This document shows positions 20,293 to 32,100 of a stretch of 64,000 bases of DNA, one piece after another. Position 1 is the first letter of the stretch. The number at the start of each line of letters is the position of its first letter. A program made the translations under genes and the position numbers. The notes under the pieces were generated by a model. The model was not told the origin of the DNA. It worked only from the letters and a program-made list of their open reading frames with translations, and searched no databases. Origin of the DNA: Ustulina deusta (Eukaryota > Ascomycota > Sordariomycetes > Xylariales > Xylariaceae); contig JAJNNX010000002.1 of NCBI GenBank assembly GCA_023159155.1, forward strand, positions 2,108,001 through 2,172,000, read 5' to 3'.

Positions 20293-23187
20293 CTATCGCT
20301 TCCTCTTCCGTTTGTTTCCGTACCTGTCCTGAGTATCAGGGTCCCGCCAAAAACTATCAAGTTCCTCGTCGCGAACTGGTTTAACGAAATCTGTAACTTT
20401 ATTGCAAGGCACCCCTTGTCGGAGGTAACTCAGTATCATCTGAGTATGGGTCCACAGACGCCCAGTTGTATTTTTGGCCTTAGCTGGTATCTGCTTACCT
20501 TGCAGCTCCATGAGCCAATCATTGAGATCATTATACTCCCGCTTAGTATACGGACGATACGGACAAGGGAGGTTGTACAAGATTACTCCATTCCGTTCAA
20601 ATCCTTCGGTCTCGGTGTTATCCGGTTGCAGTGACTCGGGGCTCTGCAGAATGGTGTGGTAGATCTGTCCACTCCCAAGGTGCGCCTTGACGACATCTGC
20701 AAGGCAGGCAACGTCTTCGGATAAGCTTGGCCCGTCTCCGATGATGAAAAGGCAAAAGTCGTGGCGTTGCTGCAACACCTTTCCCGTCGTGTCGTCCTGT
20801 GCCCCCTGCACGAGAATGGTGTTATGGGTAGATGGGTGCACGCTGATGGGCTCCCAGGGTGCCCCAAGTCGACGTATATTTGGACAACCCACAAGACGAG
20901 ATTCGTTGTATTTCGTGCATCTGCTACAAGAGAATGAATTGTGGCCTTTGCTTACGTCGTGGGCAGTTCTGTTCGACTGCCTCTCAAAAGAGCGATCGGC
21001 TGTGCTGCGGCGGTAATCGGACAACCACTCCTCCCACTTTGGCCATCCACCTTCTTGTCTAGCCCGCTTCGACAAAGTGGATCGCCACGTCTCCTGTGGT
21101 GGCCGTTTCTTGGCGAGGCTCGAATACTTCTTGACGGTATGGCGGATCCAAAATTGGCTGTGTGCGTGGAAGCTCAGGATTTGGATTGGTGAAGTGGGTG
21201 CGACGGAACTGTTGGGAACGAGTACCGGGCGAATAGACAACATTGTACCTGTAATAGCAGATTGCAGGACCTGTAGAGGGGAATCCGAAAGAAGGCACTC
21301 GATTGCTTCGTAGATCGCCGTGCTAGGGCAACCGCGGGATATGTTTGACAGTTGCTTAGGTTGATAGCTTTCATTTGAGGCAAGTTTCATTAGGATAGAA
21401 CATGCGGACTTTGACACTAATAGACAGGTAAGCTGTCTCATGATATTCCAAGACTGGTCAATAAAGCATCGATACTCGAGGATAGCATATACTTCGATCT
21501 CGGACGCCGAATAGAATTCCGAATTAAACGGTCTTCGTCGGCCGGTCCACATGTATTCCATCTCGTCTAGTACATGTTGGGTAGTGACGATTAACTCATC
21601 ATGGCGTTGGAGGCTGTGGATAAGATAACGCGCATCCTCAGGGCTGGGGCGGAGACTATGGTTGGGCTCTTTGCTCAGGGTTAAAAGGCTGTCCACATTC
21701 TCCTCGGTAATACAGAGACCACCAAAATAGTAATGGGTCGAAGAAGTGGACTGGATCGACCCAAGTTTCGTTTTTGGCAAGTCGATTGAAAGCAGATTCC
21801 GGTGGTTTAGCAGGGCAGGATTATCGTCCACAAGCTGCTGGGGGTATTCTGTTGCTGGTTTCTCTTCACTCCCACAGTCAACGGTGCTGTTCGTGCCGGG
21901 GATCCAGTTGAAAACTCTGTTGTACTGGGAATAGATCTCGCTTTCGAAGCCTACACTAATTTCATCCCAGCTTTTGCCTGTTGCCAATGCCTGCATTTCT
22001 CGTAGGATAGTAGCGCGGTATACATCTCTCGCCCAGTCTATAATATAATCGACAATAAGTATAAGTTGCAGGGCTCCATCATTAGTTGTTAGGTCGCCGC
22101 CCCACAGGGCATGAATATTCTATTTGAAGGTTAGGGCGCATCATCGAACAGAATTACGTGTTCAACTTACATATCGTAGAGCACCTTTTGCTACGTCTAT
22201 GTAACAGCCATATACTTTCCACGCACTTCCTCTATATCCTATGAACCAGACTAGCGCGTCTTCTGCAGTTTGGGTCTTCAATTTGAGTTGTCTCTGAAGC
22301 TCTAAGAACTTCCAAATGGGTAAGGCAGTCTGCGTTTCGATGTCGTGGAAGCTGTTCTTACTCGATTCGGACTTGGCTTCGAGAGCAAGGAATGGAAAGA
22401 TCGGGGGATTTGTCGCCAATTTAAAAGGGGTGCATTCAAAAGGCTGTCCAGCAGTCATAGTCGTAGTAGCGAGTGTCGTGACTAGGCCTCCTAGCTTCTC
22501 CGTGAGTCTCAAACCAAAGACGCGATCAGGGATTTTCTTCGGCAGATCCGGAAGCACCACTGCTTCCTCTACCCGATCATCAAACAATGAACATTCTCCT
22601 GTCTCATAACTGTCACAGCTGTTAATTTGATTTCTGAACAAGGACACAAGAGCTGTGTTTGGCGCGTACAAATCTTGAGGGCGGCTTTGCGGAGGACACT
22701 GGCAGGACTTCCGACGTTGCCTACGTTGCTCTAGTTCCCGCGCCCACTTATCGACCTTGCCATGAGCCGCTTCAATCTCTGATCTCCAGAGTCGCGCTCG
22801 ACAATTAGGGCTTTGGAGGTCGTTAGCATGACTGTATGTGATACTAGACGATGGCATTGCGGCTACCTACCACGCAACTTCGACTGAAAACCGGCGCAAT
22901 ACCTCATTTTCGAGTTCCATGCGCCACCCAGTCTCGCTTGGCTGGACATGCGTCGCCAAGTAGCAAGCTCTTCTGACCAGATACTTGACCCTAGCTGTTG
23001 TGTTCCGTATCCAAGGGTTTTGATTTGATCGCGTGTCGTCGTTTTCTGTCCACGCGCGAAATTTCTTATCTCCAAGCACCTGGATGTCCTGGAAACTCGT
23101 CTTATGAACGTTAGGCCAAGTGTCGTCTTGTTGTTTGAAGGCAATATTACGGCTCGCAGCTGACGGATGTATGCTATCGTTCATCAT
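20293..23187 (-). CDS. fungal accessory protein with possible PD-(D/E)XK nuclease core, three exons
   Basis: Model complement(20293..22119, 22171..22810, 22871..23187), 927 residues. Intron 22811-22870 (60 nt: GTAGGT donor, GCTAACG branch, CAAAG acceptor) restores a VEVACPNCRARLWRSEIE block. Intron 22120-22170 (51 nt: GTAAGT donor, CTAAC branch, AATAG acceptor) joins GALRY to NIHALWGG in frame. The family is a multi-copy fungal one without an established function. In the middle, PD (D201), then E250-A-K252 in FPFLALEAKS, then an aligned Gln (Q266) at the start of a helix, give the order expected for a PD-(D/E)XK nuclease fold. The C-terminal half has CSRC and further Cys residues and ends in KRKRKR, a likely nuclear signal. 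The ORF is fully intact. Confidence 0.75.
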
Positions 23188-23712
23188 GATGTTAATAGAC
23201 GCGAGGGATTAATGGTATGAAATGGTGTACTACGGTATTCTGTCAATTTGCAAGCACGAATGACGCTACGAAACTACCTGGGTATGGTATTTAAGCATTC
23301 CATCTACACAACATGCTGAATACAGTACCCAGCTGCAAGGTAAGCAATGTTGGTTCCAACGTGCAGGCTGCATATTGAAACGTTTCAGCGGCAAGCAGCT
23401 GGCCCTACACAGGGGCGTCGATGAATGGAATAGACTGGGGTTTCGGCGGCTAGGTACACTTTGGACCAATGGCCATGCACGGTTGGTGGGATTGGCTAGG
23501 CCGCCGACTCGACCCGCAGGTCATCTAGGTATAAATATAGCAATGGGTGGTTATTTCTCATTCACCCAAATAAGGTGGGTGGGCGTGTATCGTGAATTTG
23601 TGTTGTGAAGAAAACAGCCTAGAAATACATACTAGAGATATCTCTGCGATAATACACTAACTAGGTACTCAGCACTCCCATATCATTATCTTATACCCCT
23701 TACTTTTATATA
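23188..23712. other. intergenic between tandem minus-strand genes
   Basis: 3' flank of the NLR gene and upstream region of the three-exon gene. No gene seen. Confidence 0.5.
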
Positions 23713-26700
23713 CTATTGAACCCGATACACGGCCATATTCTGGCGCGCCCTTTTTATCTCTCCTTTCGTCCTCCGGGCTTTCTCTATCCACTCGATAAGC
23801 TGAGGTTTTAAATTTGCAAGAGTTATCTTATCTCCTTTCTGATCCAAACCTCCCCGATCTCCTTCCCTTGCCTCACCCATTTCCTGGTTCTTGTTATCTG
23901 GGCCTCCGTCTCGCCCCTCGCCGCACGACTCATGCCCTTCGGCCAAATTTACAGCCAAATTACCAGGGGCAAGGGCTGTCAACTCTCCTCCTTCTCCGTC
24001 GTCATCGCCATCCCCCCCCTCTTCCTCCTCCTCCTCCTCCTCTTCTTCTTCTTCTTCTTCTTCTTCTTCCTCAAACTCAGTCAAATAGGTCAAAACCGCA
24101 CGCTGGATCTTCACTCGCTGCTTTGGCGTTAGGTCTTCCCTAGTCTCGGCTCTCCGCAGTACATCGAGCAGCTTCTCCAGCTCACCGAGCTCGTCTTCTG
24201 ATTCTTCACTATCTTCATCATCATCATCGCTATCCTCATAGTCACTCCCCGACCACGCAGCACGGCTCCCTCTGTCCGCGAAAACCTCAGCACCGGACTT
24301 GGCACCCGCATCCAGAAGCACTTGTTCTATCACCGTCTGTTTTGCCTCGCGGGCCTTGTCTAGTGGGGTTGCGGACGTGTCCGACATGGGGTTGATGTCG
24401 GCGCGGGCCTCGATGAGTGCACGAACGCAAGACAGATGGCCATTGTGTGCAGCCCAGTGCAGCGGCGCCCAACCAAAGTCAGTTCGTATCGACGGGTCGA
24501 CGCCGCATTCGATCAGGAAGAGGACTGTGTCAAGGTCGCCGCTGGCCGCCGCTTGGTAGAGCCGTGAGATTCCTTGATGTCCCCTGGCGTTAGGATCGGC
24601 GCCAGCTCGACGTAGAAGTTCAAGAACTGGATAGGTGTAAGTTTTGCGTGTATTGCGAGTGCGTGAAGCTTTGGTAGTTCAATAGGGTAGGTATCTTACC
24701 TTCGCGATGTGCGCGGTCCAGGCTAGAAGACCATGGTGTTTGTCCGTCATCGTTCCTTAGCTCCACGTTCGGTTTGGCTGCTAGGAGGGTCTTTACCACG
24801 CTGACATGGTTGCGGGACACTGCACGGTGTAAGGGCGTACTACCTCCGAAATCTAGCATGTTCACGTCTGCGCCCGCATCAAGAAGTGCTTGCACGGCAG
24901 CGGGCTGGTTGAACTCGACAGCCGAGAAAAGAGCCATGAGGTGAAAGATTGAGTGCTGGTTTTTGAAATCAACCTTAGCATCTTGGATTAGATTGTTTAT
25001 CATTTCCACATTCCCTAACATAGACGCCTCGACAAGCTGGAGATGGTTTCCCAAGTTGTCGGTCGTTGACTGCTGCTCTTTCTCTTGTGTTCCCGACACT
25101 TTGTTGGGATTGGGCTCCGGCTCCTGGTTCCACGCGGAGAAAACGGCCTTGAAGAACAGTAGTAAAAATATTACGACGTCGGAAGCGGCTGACATTACAA
25201 CCACTATAAACGCGACATCGCTGGGTTTCATGATAAGTGGACTACGTGCCTCTGAGATCAACGCCTCAAACACATCCTTTCGCCCAGTTTGCGCGGCATG
25301 TAAAAGTATATAACAATACTCATCAGAGTGAGTGTCAACAGAAGCTCCATGACTGAGAAGTATCGGCACAACGTCCCAATTTCCCTCGTTTGCTGCGATG
25401 GTTATCGGCGTTCTGCCCCGCGGATCTACTGTGTTGACATCTGCAAGTTGCTCGGGGAGGTCCAGCAGTGTCTGCATGATGGGAGACCATCCGAGGAACG
25501 CAGCGAGATGTAATACCGTAAATTTTCTATGATTAGTGCGTCGTGAAGAGGACCCTGACAGAGTGGAATCCGAATCATTGCCAGTCTCGGATTCGGCGTC
25601 GGTGTCGAAATCAAAGTCCTCCAGTATAGTCTCAATTAATGTGTCTGCGCGATCCTCCCATGTATTTTTGCCTTCTTCTTCTTCTTCTTCTTCTTCTTCT
25701 TCTTCTTCTTCTTCTTCTTCTTCTTCTTCTTCTTGTCCTTCCGTTTCGCTTGCGTCTTCATTCGCACTAGAAGACACATTGCTACCCAACGCAACTTTTG
25801 CAAGGCGGGGGTGGGAATAAGGACGGGGGAGGTCATGTTCGCCAAGCATGCGGAGGAAATAGTTCCTCTTTGATCGGTCTTGAAGGAGCCTGGCAAGAGA
25901 CGGGATAAAGTTACTAGTTGTTTCGGAGCCACGTTCTATTCGGCTAAGGTGATATCTGAGGTGTGGCGCTGCATAGTCCACAAACGGAAAAATGTTGCGC
26001 TTGTTCTCGAAGGATAATCGTTCTGCAGAAGGGCCGCGAGCCTGATAGGCGCGAAGAACTTCGGTGGCGCTGCGATCATCTGGGACATGGTAGATGTCAT
26101 CTGCATATGAAATTTCATTTTCCTCGTCATCCGGCTGCTCCAAAACCGTCAGCGATAGATAAGTGATGCAGGATTGGGCAATGACGGAATCAAATCCAGG
26201 AAACCGATTGTGATCGAAGTAGCTCTGTGCAGTATAGTGGACGAGGGACACGACACCATTGACAACGGTCACCAGACCTCCGCACACATCGCGGATATCG
26301 TCCTCTTGGTATATTTGGTCGAAATGCAATGTAGAACTGTCTGGTATAACCGCCAACGCGTGCTGTAGTTCCTCAATCCTCAACGGACGGCGACTGTACA
26401 CAATCCAAGCTAATGTGTCCATGGCTAGCGTCTGCTTATTCTGTTCTAGACTTTCAATCCGTTCCAATGTGTCTGCGTACATATCTTTGATGTTTTTGGG
26501 GAAATTGTTGAGCTTCTCCCGCACGCCCCTGAGACTTAGTTCTGCCACCAGGGAGCGCATCTGGAGACTCGCTAGGAGAAACCTGAATGATAAAACGAGA
26601 GTCAACATGATAGCTATTAGAAAGTCGGAAGGAAACATGTGCACTCACATGCCATCACAGGCCTTCCTCACGGCTTCCTTTATCTCGCCACGAAGGGTGC

Positions 26701-27764
26701 TGTCTTGCTCCGAGAACCTCTTCAACCGCGGCCTTGTTTCGATCTCATGGTCGATAAAGAGGTCGAGGTCACATGAATCGGCTCTTACCGGGATGTTTTC
26801 AAACCCTTTAGAAATTTCATCGAAGTCGTCTAGCAACCGAGATGTGACAAGGAGACTCAAATTTTCCGATTCGGCCTCGAGCACTTTTATTAAACGGAGC
26901 CTGTAGTCTGGCGAACATTCGTCCAATGCGTCGATTACGACGTACCCATGGCGATCCTGGACAAGAGCTTTGAGAAGCTCCGTCAAGTCTTTAACGGTGG
27001 CGGGATCATCGCCTTGGTTGCGCCGCGTCCATAGTTTGGTTACCGGCTGCGGAAGAGGTTCCTCGTTTTGCACGAGCTGCCTGATAACAGAGCCGAGAAG
27101 CTGCTCAATCGTATGTATATTCTTGTAGCTCAAGTAAAGAAAGGCAATCATTGGACTCTCAGCAGTTTGCTTCAAGTTGGTTTGCAGCTCCCGCAGATGC
27201 TCAATAATAATAGATCTTTGTACATTGTTCGTCAGTCCCGAATTGTAATAGGCTTGGCGATCACGCGAACTCACGCGAGGACTGTCTTTCCGGCACCGGC
27301 TTCAAACATAAATGGCATTAGCTGTACTGAATTTGCAAGAGTTTTACTAGGAGATCATTGAACCTACGCATGCCGAAATACCACAGCTTGCGCATTCTAC
27401 GTGTTCTCCAGGCATCGAACTTATCGGACTCCAAGAGCCATTTGCCTGCATACTGCTCGTTGCGAGAGAACTCGGACTGATCTGCGACCGAAGCCTCGTA
27501 ATGAATATTCTCGTGGATGCTGTCGAAATTGAGAGGCGAGAGCCATTTGACGATAGCAGGTCGGCGTCTATCAAAGGTTGATGCCCGCCGGGTCAAGTAA
27601 TAGTTGTCTCCATTGTGGACTTTGGCACCGGAGCCAATGTTTTGCGCGCCAATGGTAAACACCCGCTTCGGTGGTGAAACGTCGCACTCTTCTGGCAGCA
27701 CCAGCAGGGCCGAGGCGCTCGTTCTTTGAACTTCACCGGTCGCGGTCGTATTCGCGGTCGCCAT
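23713..27764 (-). CDS. NACHT-ankyrin NLR with N-terminal HET-s-like amyloid motif, five exons
   Basis: Model complement(23713..24626, 24700..26582, 26649..27215, 27275..27299, 27368..27764), 1261 residues. All junctions are GT-AG and keep frame. Residues 34-56 carry an amyloid-like motif (FTIGAQ...GAKVHNGDNYY) related to the HET-s repeats. NACHT follows: Walker A PGAGKT (133-138), Walker B VVIDALDE (233-240), and sensor LLVTSR (262-267). Next is the usual helical region with DMYADTLERI and a winged-helix-like stretch. Ankyrin repeats run from about residue 685 to 1090 (for example VNTVDPRGRTPITIAANEG and LLDAGADVNMLDFGGSTPLHRAV). Poly-Glu runs sit at about 614-634 and 1142-1160. This is a STAND immune-type receptor: ligand sensed by ankyrin repeats, signal passed through the N-terminal motif. 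It is divergent from the HeLo gene at 28228. Confidence 0.88.
24020..24073. repeat. CTC/CTT microsatellite encoding poly-Glu
   Basis: Trinucleotide repeat of mixed CTC and CTT units, read as GAG/GAA on the minus strand. It encodes about 19 glutamates near the C-terminus of the NLR, followed by an acidic Gly/Asp stretch. Confidence 0.85.
25672..25734. repeat. perfect (CTT)21 microsatellite encoding poly-Glu
   Basis: 21 uninterrupted CTT units, GAA on the coding strand. They give 21 consecutive glutamates between the NACHT-associated region and the ankyrin repeats of the NLR. A pure codon run suggests recent slippage and likely length variation between strains. Confidence 0.9.
27275..27299 (-). 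other. 25-nt microexon carrying the NLR P-loop
   Basis: Exon 2 of the NLR gene. It is flanked by a 68-nt intron (27300-27367, GTAGGT donor, GCTAATG branch, GAAG acceptor) and a 59-nt intron (27216-27274, GTGAGT donor, CTGACG branch, AAAG acceptor). It encodes (P)GAGKTVL(A), the Walker A motif. Skipping it would shift the frame and remove nucleotide binding. Confidence 0.82.
27591..27668 (-). other. HET-s-related amyloid motif (HRAM-like) of the NLR
   Basis: Residues 33-58 of the NLR. The core TIG-x9-KV-x-NGD-x-Y matches the second C-terminal repeat of the neighbouring HeLo protein (TIG-x9-V-x-NGD-x-Y, with R before V). Such motifs form a beta-solenoid turn in HET-s, and in NLR partners they template folding of the effector. 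Call is by pattern. Confidence 0.75.
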
Positions 27765-28227
27765 TGTGGACGCGAAAGTCCTGCTTGCCAGAAACTCTGA
27801 GCCGCAAGGCGCGTCTTTTACATTCGGCTAACCTTCTCCTTTATTTTTCTTATTACACCTCAGCCGAAAACAGGGGGTTAACATTAAGAAAATCTTATGC
27901 ATCTAAGGAGCACCCACTGTGATCATCAGCTGCACTGAGGCATGGCGACTTTGGCCCCCAAATGATTGCAGCCTGCTAGGGTCATTATTGGTTCGCTATT
28001 CGATAATCCCTGCTTAAAACCCCTGGTATGCCATGCCCAACGTATCCCGAAAACACCTAGAGCTATAATATAACCGTCTTCAGACTCCTTAACCTCTCCG
28101 ACTCAAAACCTGGTATCAGACGCTGGCGAGACCCAGGGAACCATTTCAAGTTTGAGACCGCGAGTGGGTGTAAAACCGACAATAATACGAACAAGATCTC
28201 TCGAATTTCTCGCCGTGAAACAGCACC
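27765..28227. promoter_or_regulatory. 463-bp shared divergent upstream region of NLR and HeLo genes
   Basis: The only DNA between the two start codons, so it must hold both core promoters. Divergent pairing with a short spacer favours inheritance as one unit and possible co-regulation. No specific operator was identified. Confidence 0.55.
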
Positions 28228-29133
28228 ATGGCCGAAGCGTTTGGTATTGTGTCAGGCGCCGTTGGCATCGCCTCCGCTTTCAGCACCTGCGTTGAGTGTT
28301 TCGACTACGTGCAGCTCGGGCGGCGCTTTGGTAAGGACTTCCAGACCGACCAGCTGACACTCAGTCTATTGAAGTTGCGCCTCTCGCGATGGGGTGCAGC
28401 TGTCGGCGTCGAATCCGACCCGCCATTGTCGCTATCCCAACCCAATGCCAGCGCCGCTGAGATTGCCGTCGCCAAAGACACAATGTTACAGATGTTAGTG
28501 CTTTTCGCGGATTCGGAGAAGGTCAGCCGCCGTTACGACCTAAGCGGGCAGCAGCCCGGCGAGGATTCGTCAGCACTGACGGAGGCTGATATGGAAGCCC
28601 TTCTGAGCGCGCTCGACAACCGCATGCGCAGGCTCGCAGAGCGTCGCCAGAAGCGCGCCGGGTTGCTCAAGATAACGCGCTGGGCGCTCTATGACAAGGA
28701 ACACTACGCAAGGCTAGTAGAGGGCATCACAAAACTTCTTGACGCCCTCGATCAGGCCTTCCCGACCCCGGAGAAGCGTGCTGCTGCGCTAGCACAAGAA
28801 GAATTAGAGGAGGTCAGCCGCGGGCACGGCGACCGCCAGGAGGACCAAGCTATGATCCTCAAAGTGCTCCAGGACCTAGCTACCGGGGTCGACGAAGTAA
28901 TTAAGGCCAAGGTGCCGGTCGTGGCCGCGGGTAACGGCATATCGATCGGCTCCATCGTCATCCAGGACGGCGCGCGGAGTCGGACTGGTAATTTTGTGGG
29001 TTCTGCCTGGAAAGGGGTGGATAAACTCCCTCGGAGCGAGAATTCAATTACTATTGGGTCAATTCAAGCTACAGGCAACTCAAGGGTGATGAACGGGGAC
29101 ACGTACGCAGATCGAGACAACTTTTGGGATTGA
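28228..29133 (+). CDS. HeLo-domain protein with C-terminal HET-s-like amyloid repeats
   Basis: 301 residues, single intact exon. HeLo proteins such as HET-S stay inactive until their C-terminal amyloid region folds. The N-terminal domain then inserts into the plasma membrane and kills the cell. Residues 1-225 are the HeLo domain: the start MAEAFGIVSGAVGIASAFSTC followed by GRRFGKDFQTDQLTLSLLKLRLSRWG is diagnostic. Residues 236-263 (NGISIGSIVIQDGARSRTG...) and 272-301 (NSITIGSIQ...RVMNGDTY...NFWD) are two repeats of the HET-s prion-domain type, including the closing FWD of HET-s. The N-terminal glycines and hydrophobic first helix needed for membrane attack are present. Adjacent to, and divergent from, an NLR carrying a matching motif. 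Confidence 0.9.
   Translation: MAEAFGIVSGAVGIASAFSTCVECFDYVQLGRRFGKDFQTDQLTLSLLKLRLSRWGAAVGVESDPPLSLSQPNASAAEIAVAKDTMLQMLVLFADSEKVSRRYDLSGQQPGEDSSALTEADMEALLSALDNRMRRLAERRQKRAGLLKITRWALYDKEHYARLVEGITKLLDALDQAFPTPEKRAAALAQEELEEVSRGHGDRQEDQAMILKVLQDLATGVDEVIKAKVPVVAAGNGISIGSIVIQDGARSRTGNFVGSAWKGVDKLPRSENSITIGSIQATGNSRVMNGDTYADRDNFWD
28933..29130 (+). repeat. two amyloid-motif repeats (R1 and R2) in the HeLo protein
   Basis: R1 spans 28933-29016 and R2 spans 29041-29130. They share the SIGSI/TIGSI start, a central Gly, Arg and a Gly-Asn/Gly-Asp turn. A short KGVDKLPRSE linker separates them, similar in design to HET-s although shorter than its loop. Confidence 0.78.
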
Positions 29134-32100
29134 TTATCGCGTTATTTTTACTTTTATTCTTTTCGTTTTGCCTATCCTGGAGGGCCATAACTATCTTTAG
29201 GGGTAAACATGCCTGCCCAGCTATCAGTTGTCAAGGCTGCTGACGAAGGGGTGCTGGATTCTTTGGCTAATTGGAAAAGCCCTATGATTGTACGCCTTTC
29301 CTTTTTTTCTTTTTTCTTCTTTGGTATAACCAGTATCGCCTAGCCAATAGATTGCGATTTTGACGATGAAAATTTTCCAGCTGAGTATACCTAGGTCATG
29401 CATGCTCAATGTTAGACGCGCACAAGCTTTGGTCTTGGAGACTTCCATACCAAGTCTTCAACACGTCTTTTACATACAGTAATGCGAGGAACTTGGCATC
29501 TCTATTTACTGCCTATAACAATGTTCCAGTTTGCTGCTCTTGTGCCTTAGGTGTGCCTTAAGCACATTGTGAGCACGACAACGCCCATATTGAAGAGGAC
29601 AATGTGAGTAAGCTTGGTTATACAGAGGTACTCGCCTTGCCCTTATTCAAGGAGACAGGCTTTACCTACACTTCATAGTATAATTAGGGTTGATCTAATA
29701 CAGAGAGGCTATCCAGATTGATGGTGCTAACCATGCTCTATCTAACTTACATAGCCACTTTGTGGCTATACAACTACTTAATCAGCCACTTCATACTCCA
29801 CTCACTCTACTCATGATATTCAGACTTTAATGTTCAATTCTAGCCCAAGTGGCCTCATAGCACCATCATCACGTCCGAGAAAGATATACCTACACTCAGC
29901 GGCCCAACAGTACTTACACTTTTTGGCAGTTATAATTGTTTGTTCTAGAAATTTGATTTTTATACTTCTCTATAGAACTGCTGCTGCTAAGCTTTGTATC
30001 CCTTTGTGGTCCAAACGTTTTGTAATAAGCTTATCAACTCTCCTACTTAAACACCTTTTCTAAACGACCGTTATTGACTTGGTGTTGCACAAGTTGAATT
30101 AGCTCCCTCTGGTCTTGTTTGGGGCACCCAGCGTCCGGGTTCTTCGGCTATATCCGGACACCTGTAATGTTCGGTCCCGAGTGTGCATTCGTTTTTGCAA
30201 GTGCTTTATGTGGGGCAGTAACTGCGAGCATGACATAATACCGCCAATCCAACTTGAGATGTTATTGACATGAACTAGACATAAGTTTTGCAGTTGTGTG
30301 TCCGCCGGCCCTTCAGCCGTCTTATGCGATATCTTTCAGAGTCCTAACCACGGCAGAGTGCCGAGCATAGCAAGGAACCGAAAGAGTTTTTGACATGCAT
30401 TTCGCGCCAGGCAAGATGGCCACTACTTGAAACGTGCGGTAGATACGGGGAACCATTTTGAGGGCCTTCGTGACTTCTTCGTCTTGACCTTGATTGATAG
30501 AAAATGTCTATCAACAATAGTATGGCCCATCCTGGCCGCCGGTGCTCTTTGTTCTTATTAACGAGGTTTTGTTGATTGCGAGGTTTGTCCTCTTCCTTGT
30601 TCGGGGTTTCTTTTATGTTAACATAGGCTTCCTTGGCCTCTATGTATTCTTTTCTTTGAATAATTGGGCTGTTTTTTTTTTTTTTGGTCAGGGTTTCCAT
30701 CTTTCCTGTTGGGGATGATATTCATGAATTTGTTGCAGAGGCATGTTTTAAAACGCACTACCTAAACTCAAGGCATCTTGAAGGGATAGTGCAGGGCAAA
30801 TCCTTATGGGTAATAGTCTCCTGTTCAAACTAGAAGGTAGGAATATAGCGTCTTATATCATGGCTGAAGCACCTGCGTGAAACAGGAAGATGGATAAAAG
30901 GACTGAGAGCGAGAACGAGAGCAAGAGCGAAGGCCAACAAGAGGCAAGACACGTAGAAGGGAGAATGGCAATTTGCTACAAGAGTAGGACAGATTGGGTA
31001 TCGCAGTAGAAGGCATTGTTGTCGTTCAATTAGTAGGTTAGTTGCTACAATAAGCCGCTAAAAAATCCTTTAACAGAACTACAAAAGAAGAAATATACAT
31101 TATTGTACACAAAAGCGGCTATAGGAATATCGTTACTATCTAGAAATCTTAGAATTCTATAGATCTAGAAAAGCTCGCAACTTCAGAAAATCCGCGTTAA
31201 GCTCGTCTGTGGCAGAAGTTCTAACACTCCAGGTTTTTCGCTAGGTCATCACGCTAAAGTCTCTTATACCCCCTTTTAGCTTGTGTCAAAAGTATGATAA
31301 ACCTAATCAGGGGTTTTTTACCCTGATTACTCTCTTAACTTTCCGAATTTCTTAGTATTATCTATCATATGTGTTAATTACTAGCCCTAGATTCTTACAT
31401 AAGAACCACCCTTTAAAACCTGACACTGAAACCGTGCCAGGCGCCGCCACAATTAACCATTCATCTCTAGTAAGAGAAATGTTTGGAGTCCCTATAGGAT
31501 TTTTATCACACATGTAGTACTTGTTATCGTCTCAGTATTTATAATCCCCCTAGGTTCTCATTCAGCTCTCTATTCCACAAACACAAAACTAGTACATCAT
31601 TGCAGTAAGAAGCATCGGCGCAACCCGGAACGCGATTATAGCCGCTGCAAAAAAAAAAAAAAAAACCAGCTACTACAATATCCCGCAAGAATACCAAAAA
31701 GATAAATACATTAGAGAAAGCAAAGTCATGCGTGCACTCATGAAGTTTTATGAGCAGTACCCTAGTGGGGAGGCTTTCAAAGACGAGTTTTTGCCGGGCC
31801 GCCTCCGCCCTGAAGAATAGGAATTTTCGGGTAAGGCACCCGAGGGCGACAGTCAACACGGAAAATAGAAGGGGGATGATGATCCTCTAGATGGGTAGAA
31901 GGAAGGGGATCCTAATCCTCCGGAGATCCCAAAAATTCCAACGACGTTACCACAGCAAGTTTCTCACCAACCAAACACGAGAACTAGAAAAAAACAAGCT
32001 CATCATCGGCGAGTTGCTCTTTGCTTTCTGTAGGACGTCGCATATAGATTTTATGGGTCATTGAATTAAGCCGGCCGGTTACGCCATAAGGAAGGACTTT

